Source: Micromonospora lutea
GTDB lineage: Bacteria > Actinomycetota > Actinomycetes > Mycobacteriales > Micromonosporaceae
Assembly (NCBI RefSeq): GCF_016863535.1
Contig: NZ_BOPB01000003.1
Location: 124,001-188,000 of the forward strand
DNA: 64,000 nt
Reading direction: 5' to 3'
A model generated the notes under the pieces. The model saw only the letters and a list, made by a program, of their open reading frames with translations, was not told the DNA's origin and made no database searches. Positions 16,580 to 25,248 of this stretch are shown here, in pieces. The position numbers and the translations under genes were made by a program. Within the stretch, counting starts at the first letter, position 1; each line of letters opens with the position of its first letter.

Positions 16580-17059
16580 ATGACCGAGCTGTGGAACTGG
16601 AGAATCGACCAGGTACGACCGGTGGAGGTCTACCCGGCGCTGGCCGATGCGCTCGGTCGGGTGGTGATGCCGCTGGCGGTGGCGGATCCACTCCGACTGC
16701 CGGCGTACGCGGTGGTCTGCGACGTCTGGCAGGCGCCGGGGGAGTTCGCCACGATCGTGGACTGCTACGGGGTGCCTGACGAACTGCCCGAACTGCCCAG
16801 CATCGCGGCGCTGGCCCGGCTGCTCGGCCGCAACTGCCTGCTGCGTGACGACACGCTCGACGAGACCCGGCACCTGCTGGTCGCTCCCGACGGCAGCATC
16901 CGCCCGGTGCACTTCGACGTCCGGGAGACCGACGACGGCGAGGTGCTCAGCGACCGGCGGCTCTGCACCGAGGCTGATCCGCGTTGCCGAGGCTGGTCGC
17001 GCTGCCACCGCTCCCGCTGGGCCCCCGACTCGGTCAACCCCGCCCTCGCCGCCGCCTGA
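16580..17059 (+). CDS. conserved-looking hypothetical protein
   Basis: This 159-residue soluble protein is of no family I recognise. It begins MTELWNWRIDQVRPVEVYPA, has a hydrophobic middle (LRLPAYAVVCDVW) and ends in a Cys/Arg-rich segment (ADPRCRGWSRCHRSRW). ATG 16580 has GAGGAG 7 bases upstream, and codon bias is that of a real gene. It stands between selD and the convergent DUF2277 gene, with a GTCAC-N6-GTAAC box in its promoter region. No function can be deduced. Confidence 0.75.
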   Translation: MTELWNWRIDQVRPVEVYPALADALGRVVMPLAVADPLRLPAYAVVCDVWQAPGEFATIVDCYGVPDELPELPSIAALARLLGRNCLLRDDTLDETRHLLVAPDGSIRPVHFDVRETDDGEVLSDRRLCTEADPRCRGWSRCHRSRWAPDSVNPALAAA

Positions 17060-17065
17060 GGCGTC

Positions 17066-17296
17066 CTACGACGCGGCGGACGGTCGCGTGCCGCCGCGCA
17101 CGACCAGGTCGTCGAGCAGGGTACGGGTGGCAGTGGCCACCGCGGCCACCGCGGCGTCGAACGCCTCGGCGTTGTGCGCGGCCGGTGCCCGGAATCCGGA
17201 GATCTTGCGGACGTACTGCAACGCCGCGGCTCGCACGTCCGCGTCGGTGACCTCGGGGGTGTACGGCTCACGGAGGGTCTTGATGCTGCGGCACAT
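17066..17296 (-). CDS. DUF2277 family protein
   Basis: This 76-residue protein has the family start [18 protein letters not shown] and the core [16 protein letters not shown]. The function is unknown. ATG 17296 has GAGGAGAAG directly upstream. It runs divergently from miaB (51 bases apart) and convergently to the 16580 gene. The frame is open far upstream inside miaB, but only this start has a ribosome-binding site and the family N terminus. Confidence 0.85.
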   Translation of the reverse strand: MCRSIKTLREPYTPEVTDADVRAAALQYVRKISGFRAPAAHNAEAFDAAVAAVATATRTLLDDLVVRGGTRPSAAS

Positions 17297-17347
17297 GGCT
17301 TCTCCTCGTTCCGTCGGATTTCCGGACCCGGCTACGCTGTGCACGTC

Positions 17348-18886
17348 ATGACTACCGCAGCGGCGAGCGGCCCGCGCACCTACCAGGTGCGCACCTACGG
17401 CTGCCAGATGAACGTGCACGACTCCGAGCGCATTTCCGGCCTGCTGGAGCAGGCGGGGTACGTCCGCGCCGGTGAGGCCGACGACACCCCCGACGTGGTG
17501 GTGTTCAACACCTGCGCGGTCCGCGAGAACGCGGACAACCGACTGTACGGCAACCTCGGTCACCTGCGTCCGGTCAAGAACCGGCACCCGGGGATGCAAA
17601 TCGCCGTCGGCGGTTGCCTGGCCCAGAAGGACCGCGGCGACATCGTCCGCCGGGCACCCTGGGTGGACGTGGTGTTCGGCACCCACAACATCGGCTCGCT
17701 GCCGGTGCTGCTGGAGCGCGCCCGGCACAACACCGCGGCCGAGGTGGAGATCCTCGAAGCCCTCGACGTCTTCCCGTCGACCCTGCCGACCCGCCGCGAG
17801 TCGACGTACGCCGGCTGGGTGTCGATCTCGGTGGGCTGCAACAACACCTGCACCTTCTGCATCGTGCCGTCGCTGCGCGGCAAGGAGAAGGACCGCCGAC
17901 CCGGCGACATCCTCAGCGAGGTCCGCGCGCTCGTCGACGAGGGCGTGCTGGAGGTGACCCTGCTCGGGCAGAACGTCAACTCATACGGCGTCGAGTTCGG
18001 CGACCGGTACGCCTTCGGCAAGTTGCTGCGCGCCTGCGGCGAGATCGACGGGCTGGAGCGGGTCCGGTTCACCAGCCCGCACCCGAAGGACTTCACCGAC
18101 GACGTGATCGCGGCGATGGCGGAGACGCCGAACGTCTGCCCCTCGCTGCACATGCCGTTGCAGTCCGGCTCGGACGACGTGCTGCGCGCGATGCGCCGGT
18201 CGTACCGGTCGGACCGGTATCTCGGGATCATCGAGAAGGTCCGCGCGGCGATGCCAGACGCGGCGATCACCACCGACATCATCGTCGGTTTCCCCGGCGA
18301 GACCGAGGCCGACTTCGAGCGCACCCTGGACGTGGTCCGCGCGGCAAGATTCTCCTCCGCCTTCACCTTCCAGTACTCGAAGCGCCCCGGCACCCCGGCC
18401 GCGACGATGGACGGTCAGCTGCCCAAGCAGGTCGTGCAGGAGCGCTACGAGCGGCTGATCGCCTGCGTCGAGGAGATCACCTGGGCGGAGAACAAGAAGC
18501 TCGTCGGAAAGCCGGTCGAAGTGCTGGTCGCCGTCGGCGAGGGCCGCAAGGACGAGCGGACCGGCCGGATGTCGGGTCGGGCCCGCGACGGCCGCCTGGT
18601 GCACTTCGCGACGGGCGCAGCCGCAGCGAACGGCCAGCCCGGCGACGCCGGCTCGTTCGCCGGAGCGATCCGGCCGGGCGACATCGTGCACACCACGGTC
18701 ACCTACGCCGCGCCGCACCACCTCAACGCCGACGGCGAGCCGCTGTCGCACCGGCGTACCCGGGCCGGTGACGCGGCCGAGGCCGGGCGGTCACCGCGTA
18801 CCCCAGGGGTGTTGCTCGGGCTGCCCACGCTCGGCGTCCCGGCCGCGACGCCCGCGCCGACCACCGGCTGTACCGTCACGCACTGA
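17348..18886 (+). CDS. miaB: tRNA-2-methylthio-N6-dimethylallyladenosine synthase MiaB
   Basis: This 512-residue radical-SAM enzyme adds a methylthio group to i6A37 of tRNAs reading UNN codons. The N-terminal UPF0004 domain has [18 protein letters not shown] and VGGCLAQ, the three Cys of one cluster. The radical-SAM motif [11 protein letters not shown] supplies the other. A C-terminal TRAM domain follows ([20 protein letters not shown]). About 45 residues beyond TRAM are Pro/Ala-rich and not conserved in the family. ATG 17348 is used; TACGCT about 20 bases upstream suggests a short or leaderless mRNA. miaA, which makes its substrate, lies at 23448. Confidence 0.96.
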   Translation: MTTAAASGPRTYQVRTYGCQMNVHDSERISGLLEQAGYVRAGEADDTPDVVVFNTCAVRENADNRLYGNLGHLRPVKNRHPGMQIAVGGCLAQKDRGDIVRRAPWVDVVFGTHNIGSLPVLLERARHNTAAEVEILEALDVFPSTLPTRRESTYAGWVSISVGCNNTCTFCIVPSLRGKEKDRRPGDILSEVRALVDEGVLEVTLLGQNVNSYGVEFGDRYAFGKLLRACGEIDGLERVRFTSPHPKDFTDDVIAAMAETPNVCPSLHMPLQSGSDDVLRAMRRSYRSDRYLGIIEKVRAAMPDAAITTDIIVGFPGETEADFERTLDVVRAARFSSAFTFQYSKRPGTPAATMDGQLPKQVVQERYERLIACVEEITWAENKKLVGKPVEVLVAVGEGRKDERTGRMSGRARDGRLVHFATGAAAANGQPGDAGSFAGAIRPGDIVHTTVTYAAPHHLNADGEPLSHRRTRAGDAAEAGRSPRTPGVLLGLPTLGVPAATPAPTTGCTVTH

Positions 18887-19167
18887 GTCAGGTCGGGCCG
18901 TTCTTCCGGCTTGAGCGCCCGCAGGTTCGGCGGTCACGTCGGTCGAGAGGACAACCGACCGGATCGCGCCCGCCGAGGCCCGTGGCCGTCCGGTCGCCCG
19001 TACTCTCCTCGCCCAGGTCGTCCAACGCGGACCGGCAGCGGCCGACGTCGCACGCCTGGCCACCATCGTCGGCCTGGCCCGACAACCCTGACCCACGAGA
19101 CCCGCAGGCTCCGAGTGCTGCTGTCCGGCGGCGTGTCGGGCCGGGCAAACCACCCACCACTTGGCGT

Positions 19168-19238
19168 CCTTTGCTCTGCTTCAACCCAAGCAATGGGTGA
19201 GGCGGCAAACCATTGCGTGGAGTGAAGCAGAGCAAAGG
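19168..19238. repeat. long imperfect palindrome with perfect 16-bp outer arms
   Basis: The arm at 19168-19183 (CCTTTGCTCTGCTTCA) is the exact reverse complement of 19223-19238. The inner parts, around GCAATGG and CCATTGC, also pair imperfectly. The AT-richer composition differs from the surroundings, which hints at a dispersed repeat element rather than a simple terminator. Confidence 0.7.
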
Positions 19239-19296
19239 GTCCACCACCCACACCCGGCGGGCCCCGAATGCGGGCCGCGCCCACGCAGCCCGGGGC

Positions 19297-19397
19297 CCTG
19301 TGTCGAAGTCCGGGGCCGGCCTGTCGGCGGGCTCGCGCGCCGCCTGGCCGGCACCGACCGGGCGCCGCCTCGGCTCGACCGAGGACTTCGACACAGG
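19297..19397. repeat. 15-bp perfect inverted repeat, 71-base spacer
   Basis: CCTGTGTCGAAGTCC (19297-19311) is exactly complementary to 19383-19397, just before the end of the pectate lyase gene. The long spacer is itself GC-rich and can fold. It may be a second copy of an element boundary or a terminator base. Confidence 0.6.
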
Positions 19398-19411
19398 CCC
19401 TTACCGCGCGG

Positions 19412-20845
19412 TCAGACCGAGATCCGACCGGCGCCCGCGCCGCCCGTCACGATCGACTTGACGCTGCTCGCGCTGTCCAGGGTGTACGAGTAGGGGATGC
19501 CGGCCACGCTGCCGCCGGTCTGCCCGCCACCGGAGTTGACGAAGTGGTTGTTGCGGGCCACCAGTGAGCCCGGCCCGGAGCTGCCCTCACCCAGGTGGTA
19601 CGGGTCGGGAGTGTTCTCGAAGTAGTTGCCCTCGACCAGCACCCCGGCGTTCATCGTGGACGCCACGCCGTAGCCGCGCACGTTGCTGTAGTAGTTGTTG
19701 TAGACGTGCACCGGGTTGCCGAAGCGGACCCGCGGGTTGCGCTGGTTGCTGCCGTCGAACCAGTTGTGGTGGTACGACACCCGCAGCCGCCCGACGTCCT
19801 GGCTTGCGTTGTCGTCGCTGTGCCCGAGCAGCATCGTCTTGTCGTGACCGTAGACGCGGTTCCAGGACACGGTGATGAAGTCGGAACCGCGCTTGATGTC
19901 GACCGCGCCGTCGTATCCGGCGGTGAAGGTGTTGTGGTCGATCCAGATGTTGGTGGCCGACTGCTCCACATTGATCGCGTCGTCGCTCCAGTTCCGGAAG
20001 GTCAGGTTCCGGATGATCACGTTGCGGTCACCGTTGATGGTGAATCCGCAGCCGGCGATCGTGGCGCCGGAGTTGCCGAGGATCGTCTTGTTCGAGCGGA
20101 CCCGCAGCATTCCCGAGCAGTTGATGGTGCCGGAGACCCGAATCACCGCCGCGCTGCTGGAGTTGAGCGCGCTGGTCAGCGCCGAGGCGCTGGTGACCGT
20201 GGTGGTGCCGGCGTTGCCGCCGCCGGTGGTGCCGCCGTTCTGGGTGGCCCAGCCGACCAGGCCGGTCTGCGGGGCGGGGTTGGGTGGGGGAGTGGTGCCG
20301 CCGCCCAGCCGAACCAACTGCCACCGTTGGTTGGTGCCGTCCAGGTCGGCGTACTGCGAGATCATCCCGCCGTCGGCGGTGGACCACTCCCACAGGTCGA
20401 GCGCCTTGCCGCTGTGCCGGTTGATGAACCGCACGTCGCCGTTGGCGGAGTCGCGCAGCGCCCAGTGCTGCTTCGTGTCGTTGCTCGCGGTGACCTGGGT
20501 GATCTGCACCCCGTCGTTCGAGTTGGGCACCGTCACGACCTTGCCGGAGTGCCGGTTGCGCAGCTGGTAGTAGCCGCTGCCCACGTCGACGAACTGGAAC
20601 TGCTGGTTGTTGCCGTCGAGGCGGGTGAACTGCCGGATCTCTCCGCCGTCGGCGGTGGACCAGTTCCAGAGGTCCATGGCCTTGCCGCTGTGGCGGTTGA
20701 CGAACACGTAGTAGGCACCGGTGTCGACGGTGGCTGCGGCGGCCGGGGTGACGGTCACCGCGACGGCGGCGGCGGGCAGCGCGACGGCCGTCGCGGCCAG
20801 CACCGCCAGCCGTCGGGCCAGGCGCGGCTTGACGTCTGCAAGCAC
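19412..20845 (-). CDS. secreted pectate lyase (PL1) with N-terminal ricin-type lectin domain
   Basis: This 477-residue secreted enzyme cleaves polygalacturonate by beta-elimination. A Sec signal peptide ends in AAAAT at about residue 38. A ricin B/CBM13 domain with three related units follows (NRHSGKAMDLWNW, NRHSGKVV, NRHSGKALDLWEW; about 40-180), then a Pro/Gly linker and a right-handed beta-helix PL1 domain (about 200-477). The catalytic domain shows WIDHNTF, DGAVDIKRGSDFITVSWN and NPRVRFG, the latter with the catalytic Arg. GTG 20845 has GAGGAG 8 bases upstream; ATG 20860 lies on that same sequence and is less likely. LacI-type operator candidates lie upstream. Confidence 0.93.
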   Translation of the reverse strand: MLADVKPRLARRLAVLAATAVALPAAAVAVTVTPAAAATVDTGAYYVFVNRHSGKAMDLWNWSTADGGEIRQFTRLDGNNQQFQFVDVGSGYYQLRNRHSGKVVTVPNSNDGVQITQVTASNDTKQHWALRDSANGDVRFINRHSGKALDLWEWSTADGGMISQYADLDGTNQRWQLVRLGGGTTPPPNPAPQTGLVGWATQNGGTTGGGNAGTTTVTSASALTSALNSSSAAVIRVSGTINCSGMLRVRSNKTILGNSGATIAGCGFTINGDRNVIIRNLTFRNWSDDAINVEQSATNIWIDHNTFTAGYDGAVDIKRGSDFITVSWNRVYGHDKTMLLGHSDDNASQDVGRLRVSYHHNWFDGSNQRNPRVRFGNPVHVYNNYYSNVRGYGVASTMNAGVLVEGNYFENTPDPYHLGEGSSGPGSLVARNNHFVNSGGGQTGGSVAGIPYSYTLDSASSVKSIVTGGAGAGRISV

Positions 20846-21116
20846 GGTCGTTCTCCTCATCGGTAAGTGGGACGGATCAGGTGGCGGGTCGGCGCACCGT
20901 GGGACCGGCGAGGAAGGCCCGCCCATGACGTGGGCGGCCACCGCGGATGGCGTGCCCGTGGCGGACGCCCGCATGTGTCACCTGGTGCGGTCGGCAGAGG
21001 GGTGCGCCACGACGGTGGGCTGCCGTGCCCGGCGGCAGCGAGGCCGTGGCGGTCGCAGGATGCGCCCTGCCGTTGCTGAATCGGTCGGATTGGCTCCCGC
21101 GCCTCACCCGACGAGA

Positions 21117-21132
21117 GGGCAAGCGCTTTCCC
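21117..21132. promoter_or_regulatory. LacI-family operator-like palindrome
   Basis: GGGCAAGCGCTTTCCC is a near-perfect palindrome with the central AAGCGCTT typical of LacI-family operators controlling secreted polysaccharide-degrading enzymes in actinomycetes. It lies about 270 bases upstream of the pectate lyase start. Confidence 0.55.
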
Positions 21133-21152
21133 AGGTAACCACAGATCCACGT

Positions 21153-21179
21153 CGATGTAAATGTCGTACGCTAACATCG
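21153..21179. promoter_or_regulatory. imperfect 27-base dyad upstream of pectate lyase
   Basis: CGATGT at 21153-21158 and ACATCG at 21174-21179 are complementary, and the inner part is centred on GTAC. Read on the minus strand it contains GATGTTAGCG, similar to other LacI-type half-sites. It may be a second operator for the pectate lyase gene. Confidence 0.35.
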
Positions 21180-21198
21180 CCGGGACCTGCGAAAATGG

Positions 21199-21239
21199 CG
21201 ATGCCCCCGGCCTCCTGTGAGGGAGAACCGGGGGCATCG
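21199..21239 (-). terminator. intrinsic terminator of the DUF349 gene
   Basis: Perfect 12-base arms (21199-21210 and 21228-21239) with a 17-base loop begin 10 bases after the stop of the DUF349 gene. On the minus strand they are followed by CCATTTTC, a short U-run. Confidence 0.75.
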
Positions 21240-21249
21240 GCCAGACAGG

Positions 21250-22458
21250 TCAGCCGGCCTGCTCGGCCAACTGGAGGAACTGGCGCTTCGAGGCGAGCGC
21301 CTGCTCGGCCTCCTTGATCCGCCGGGCGTCGCCGGCAGCCTGCGCCCGGGCCAACCGCTCCTCAGCCTCCGCGACCTGCGAACGCATCTGAGCCAACAGC
21401 GGGTTGTCCTCCCGGCTGGTGCGCCGCCACGCCGAGTCCATCACCTCGCGGACCTTCTCGTCGACCGCGCGCAGCCGGCGTTCCAGACCGGCGGCCGCCT
21501 CGCGCGGCACCCGGCCGGCCTCGTGCCACTGCGCCTGGATCTCCCGCAGCTTCGCCTGGGCGCCCTTCGGGTCGCCGTCGATGTCGAGCGCCTCGGCCTC
21601 GGCGAGCAGCGCCTGCTTGCGCTCCAGGTTGGCGCGCTGCTCGTTGTCGCGGGCGGAGAAGACCTCACTACGCCGGCTGAAGAAGGCGTCCTGGGCGGCG
21701 CGGAACCGTTCCCAGAGCCGCTGCTCGGCCTCCTTCGAAGCGCGCGGCGCCGCCTTCCACTGGGTCATCAGGTCCTTGAGCTGGTTGGCCGTCGCCGCCC
21801 AGTCGGTAGACTCGGCGATCTTCTCGGCCTCCGCGACCAACTCCTCCTTGACCGTCTGCGCCTGCTTGCGCTGCGCGTCCAGTGAGGCGAAGTGGGCACC
21901 TCGGCGGCGGGTGAAGCCGTCGCGTGCGGCGGCGAAGCGCTTCCACAGCTCGCCGTCAGTCTTCTTGTCGACCCCCCGGATGGTCTTCCACTCGTCGAGG
22001 ATTTCCTTGAGCCGATCCCCGGCGGTCTTCCAGCCCGTCGACTCGGCCGCCAGCTTCTCGGCCTCCTCCACCAGAGCGGTCTTGCGGGCGAGAGCCTCGA
22101 CGCGGGCGGCTTCCTTCGCTGCCCGCGCCTCGCCGGCCTTCTCCTCGGCCACGGTGGCGAGCTTGTCGAGCCGGGTCGCCAGGGCATCGATGTCACCGAC
22201 GACGTGAGCCTCGGCGAGGGAGGCGCGGATCCGCCGGATGGTGGCGAGCGAATGGTTGGCGTCCGCCGCCCCGGACTTGAGCCGTGCCTCGGTCAGGTCC
22301 ACCTCGGTCACGACGTCGGCGAAGCGGCGTGCGAAGTGTGCCAGTCCTTCCTCCGGTGCCCCTGCCTGCCAGGATCCGACCACCCGCTCGCCCTCGGCGG
22401 TCTTGACGTAAACGGTGCCGTCCGCGTCCACCCGTCCGAAGGCAGTCCAGTCGCTCAT
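21250..22458 (-). CDS. DUF349 repeat protein
   Basis: This 402-residue cytoplasmic protein is built mainly of long charged helices with about four DUF349 units. Recurrent landmarks are WK..(G)...LW.RF.AA.D.FF.RR, for example WKTIRGVDKKTDGELWKRFA and LWERFRAAQDAFFSRR. The N terminus (MSDWTAFGRVDADGTVYVKT) is the usual start of the actinobacterial family. The C-terminal 60 residues are coiled coil. The function is not established. ATG 22458 is chosen for that N terminus and a GAGGA upstream. Related genes lie in the same neighbourhood in mycobacteria. Confidence 0.88.
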   Translation of the reverse strand: MSDWTAFGRVDADGTVYVKTAEGERVVGSWQAGAPEEGLAHFARRFADVVTEVDLTEARLKSGAADANHSLATIRRIRASLAEAHVVGDIDALATRLDKLATVAEEKAGEARAAKEAARVEALARKTALVEEAEKLAAESTGWKTAGDRLKEILDEWKTIRGVDKKTDGELWKRFAAARDGFTRRRGAHFASLDAQRKQAQTVKEELVAEAEKIAESTDWAATANQLKDLMTQWKAAPRASKEAEQRLWERFRAAQDAFFSRRSEVFSARDNEQRANLERKQALLAEAEALDIDGDPKGAQAKLREIQAQWHEAGRVPREAAAGLERRLRAVDEKVREVMDSAWRRTSREDNPLLAQMRSQVAEAEERLARAQAAGDARRIKEAEQALASKRQFLQLAEQAG

Positions 22459-22719
22459 GTGCCCATCCTCGTTCTCCCGGCACCAGGGAGCAGTCTCCCG
22501 GATGCCGCCACGGCGCAGCCAAGTTTCTCCGGGCATTGTCACAGGTGCGCCCCGGTCCGCGTCGAGCGCCTATCGCCGACCGTGACCATACGGTGTCCTA
22601 GGGGCGGTCTGCACCATCCGAGCGGCGTGCCGCGTTGGCCCGTACGACCCAACGTACGCGCGGTTTGTCCCGTCGGGTGGCGCGGCACGCGGCGGTAGGC
22701 AGGCCGCTACGGTTGCCTG

Positions 22720-23451
22720 GTGCCACTGGTCGCCGCCGCCGTCTGCCCCCATCCGCCGCTACTCGTTCCCGAGATCGCCGGTGCCGCCGCGTCCGAGCTG
22801 GACGATCTGCGCACCGCCTGTGACGTCGCCGTCGCCCGATTGCTCGACTCGGGAGCGCAGAGCGTCCTGGTGATCGGCGCCGGCGATCACAGGGCCGATC
22901 TCGATTTTCCGTTCCGGGGCAGCTTCGCCCCCTGGGGAATGCCACTGGAGGTACGCCTGGGGAACCACCCCGACGGGCTGGTGGGCACCGATCACCTCCC
23001 GCTCAGCCTGCTGGTCGGCGCCTGGCTGCTCGGCCGGCGTTCGGTGGCCGGGACCGGCGGCATGACCTGGCGGATGAAGACGGTGGGGGCGGACGACCCG
23101 GTCGAGACCTGTGCCGACCTCGGTGCCCGGCTCGGTTCGCACGAGCCGTGGGCGCTGCTGGTGATGGGGGACGGCTCGGCCTGCCGGGGTGAGAAGGCAC
23201 CCGGGTACTCCGATCCGCGCGCCGAGGCGTACGACGAGACGGTCGCGCGGGCCCTGGCCGACGCGGACCTCGACGCCCTGCTCGGCCTGGACCCGGGCCT
23301 GTCGGCGCAGCTCCGGGTCGCGGGGCGGGCGCCGTGGCAGGTGCTCGCCGGTGCGGCGCGGGCGGCGGGCGGCCCGTGGCGCGGTGAGCTGCGCTACCAC
23401 GCCGCGCCCTACGGAGTGGGCTACCTCGTGGCGAGCTGGGAGCGGCCGTGA
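22720..23451 (+). CDS. LigB-like (class III extradiol dioxygenase superfamily) conserved protein
   Basis: This 243-residue protein has the N-terminal AVCPHPPLLVPE and GAGDHRADLDF landmarks of the class III extradiol dioxygenase superfamily. The His residues of PHPP and DHR could bind metal. No aromatic degradation genes accompany it; instead it overlaps miaA by GTGA (4 bases), as does its counterpart next to miaA in mycobacteria (Rv2728c, from memory). A catabolic role is therefore doubtful and the true role unknown. Confidence 0.8.
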   Translation: MPLVAAAVCPHPPLLVPEIAGAAASELDDLRTACDVAVARLLDSGAQSVLVIGAGDHRADLDFPFRGSFAPWGMPLEVRLGNHPDGLVGTDHLPLSLLVGAWLLGRRSVAGTGGMTWRMKTVGADDPVETCADLGARLGSHEPWALLVMGDGSACRGEKAPGYSDPRAEAYDETVARALADADLDALLGLDPGLSAQLRVAGRAPWQVLAGAARAAGGPWRGELRYHAAPYGVGYLVASWERP

Positions 23452-24365
23452 GCATCCCGGGCGTCGTGGTCGCGGTGGTCGGGCCGACGGCGGCGGGCAA
23501 ATCCGCCCTGAGCATCGCGCTTGCGCACGCGCTCGACGGCGAGGTGGTCAACGCCGACTCGATGCAGCTCTACCGGGGCATGGACATCGGTACGGCGAAG
23601 CTCACCGCTGCGGAACGCGACGGCGTGCCGCATCACCTGCTCGACATCTGGGAGGTCACCGAGCCGGCCAGCGTCGCGGAGTACCAGCGGCTGGCCCGGG
23701 AGGCGGTCGACGACATCCTCGCCCGGGGCCGAGTACCACTGCTGGTCGGTGGGTCCGGGCTCTACGTCCGGGCGGTGCTGGAGCAGTTCGAGTTTCCCGG
23801 CACCGATCCCGCGCTGCGGCAGCGCCTGGAAAGCGAGTTGGCGGTGCTCGGGCCGGCGCCGCTGTACGCGCGACTGCGCGAGGCCGACCCGACCGCGGCG
23901 GCCGGCATCCTGCCGGGCAACGGCCGTCGGATCGTGCGTGCGCTGGAGGTGATCGAGCTGACCGGTAAGCCGTTCACCGCGGCGCTGCCGGAGCCCACGC
24001 CCTACTACCCGGCGGTGCAGATCGGTGTGGACCTGGACACTGCCCTGCTCGACGAGCGGATCGCGGTCCGGGTGGATCGGATGTGGGCCGACGGGCTGGT
24101 CGCGGAGACCCGGGAACTGGTCGGGCGCGGCCTGTCGCAGGGGCGTACCGCGAGCCGGGCGCTCGGCTACCAGCAGGTGCTGCGTTTCCTGAGCGGGGAG
24201 CTGACCGAGACCGAGGCGCACGACGAGACGATCCGCGCGACCCGACGCTTCGTCCGTCGCCAACGTTCCTGGTTCCGGCGTGATCCGCGCGTGCACTGGC
24301 TCGACTCGGCTGACCCGGGTGTGGTCGGGGCCGCCGTGCGGATTCTCGGTGAGACTGCGCGATGA
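23448..24365 (+). CDS. miaA: tRNA dimethylallyltransferase MiaA
   Basis: This 305-residue enzyme transfers a dimethylallyl group to A37 of tRNA, giving the substrate of MiaB. Visible are the P-loop GPTAAGKS (about 12-19), NADSMQLYRGMDIGTAK, the GGSGLYVRA core, and ALGYQQVL with the C-terminal RRQRSWFRRD. It overlaps the LigB-like gene by 4 bases and is followed by dapF after 7 bases. Confidence 0.96.
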   Translation: MSIPGVVVAVVGPTAAGKSALSIALAHALDGEVVNADSMQLYRGMDIGTAKLTAAERDGVPHHLLDIWEVTEPASVAEYQRLAREAVDDILARGRVPLLVGGSGLYVRAVLEQFEFPGTDPALRQRLESELAVLGPAPLYARLREADPTAAAGILPGNGRRIVRALEVIELTGKPFTAALPEPTPYYPAVQIGVDLDTALLDERIAVRVDRMWADGLVAETRELVGRGLSQGRTASRALGYQQVLRFLSGELTETEAHDETIRATRRFVRRQRSWFRRDPRVHWLDSADPGVVGAAVRILGETAR

Positions 24366-24372
24366 TGGGGGA

Positions 24373-25218
24373 GTGGAGTTCACCAAGGGGCACGGCACCG
24401 GCAACGACTTCGTGATCCTGCCGGACCCGGATGGCGTGCTCGACCTGACGTCGGAGCTGGTGGCGACGATCTGCGACCGGCGACGTGGCCTCGGCGGGGA
24501 CGGCGTGCTGCGGGTGGTCCGCGCCGCGAAGCACGCCGACGGCGCCGACCTGGCCGGTGAGGCCGAGTGGTTCATGGACTACTGGAACTCCGACGGCTCC
24601 TTCGCCGAGATGTGCGGCAACGGTGCCCGGGTCTTCGTCCGGTACCTGGTGGAGATGGGGTTGGCCGTACCGGCCGACTCCGCCCTGCCGGTGGCCACCC
24701 GGGCCGGCCTGGTGCGGGCGACGGTCGAGGGCGACGCCATCGCCGTCGAGATGCAGCGCCCCCGGCTGTACGCCGCCTCCGCTGCCGCCCTGGGCGGGCT
24801 GACCCTGCCCGGCACGGCGGTCGACGTCGGCAACCCTCACCTGGTCTGCCCGGTACCCGCCGGGCTGGACCTGGCCGGGCTGGACCTGACCCGGGCCCCT
24901 GACGTCGACCCGACGGTCTTCCCCAACGGGGTGAACGTCGAGTTCACCACCGCCGGGGCGCCAGTTGCCGGTGTCGACGCGCACGCGCTGATGCGCGTCT
25001 ACGAGCGCGGCTCCGCCGAGACGCTGTCCTGCGGCACCGGCGCCTGCGCCGTCGCCGCCGTGGCGCTGCGCGACATCGACCGGGAGACCGGCACTGTCGC
25101 CGTGGACGTCCCCGGCGGCCGTCTCACCGTGACCGTCACGCCCAACTCCTGCTGGCTCTCCGGCCCCGCCGTCCTCGTGGCCACCGGTCAGCTCACCCTC
25201 CCGGCCCTGCGCCCCTGA
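24373..25218 (+). CDS. dapF: diaminopimelate epimerase DapF
   Basis: This 281-residue enzyme converts LL- to meso-diaminopimelate for lysine and peptidoglycan synthesis. The two catalytic cysteines are seen in AEMCGNGARV (Cys81) and LSCGTGACAV (Cys220). The N terminus FTKGHGTGNDFV is diagnostic. GTG 24373, 7 bases after the miaA stop, is chosen because the family sequence begins there. Confidence 0.96.
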   Translation: MEFTKGHGTGNDFVILPDPDGVLDLTSELVATICDRRRGLGGDGVLRVVRAAKHADGADLAGEAEWFMDYWNSDGSFAEMCGNGARVFVRYLVEMGLAVPADSALPVATRAGLVRATVEGDAIAVEMQRPRLYAASAAALGGLTLPGTAVDVGNPHLVCPVPAGLDLAGLDLTRAPDVDPTVFPNGVNVEFTTAGAPVAGVDAHALMRVYERGSAETLSCGTGACAVAAVALRDIDRETGTVAVDVPGGRLTVTVTPNSCWLSGPAVLVATGQLTLPALRP

Positions 25219-25222
25219 CCCA

Positions 25223-25244
25223 CCCCACCCAGTTGGGTGCGGGG
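25223..25244. terminator. hairpin between convergent dapF and malic enzyme genes
   Basis: CCCCACCCA and TGGGTGCGGGG pair with a 2-base loop and one bulge. It lies in the 30-base gap between the two stops, so it probably ends both transcripts. Confidence 0.55.
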
Positions 25245-25248
25245 AGGA

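Larger units (their letters stand above)
18887..19411. other. gene-free convergent interval with two inverted repeats
   Basis: About 525 bases between miaB and the pectate lyase gene carry no credible ORF. They hold two inverted repeats, listed separately (19168-19238 and 19297-19397). Both genes run into this region, so a terminator role is expected for at least one. Confidence 0.6.
20846..21198 (-). promoter_or_regulatory. upstream region of the pectate lyase gene
   Basis: About 350 bases without a gene. The distal part holds two operator-like dyads (separate entries). The proximal 270 bases show no ORF I trust. The position and the dyads suggest sugar-controlled expression of the pectate lyase. 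Confidence 0.5.
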
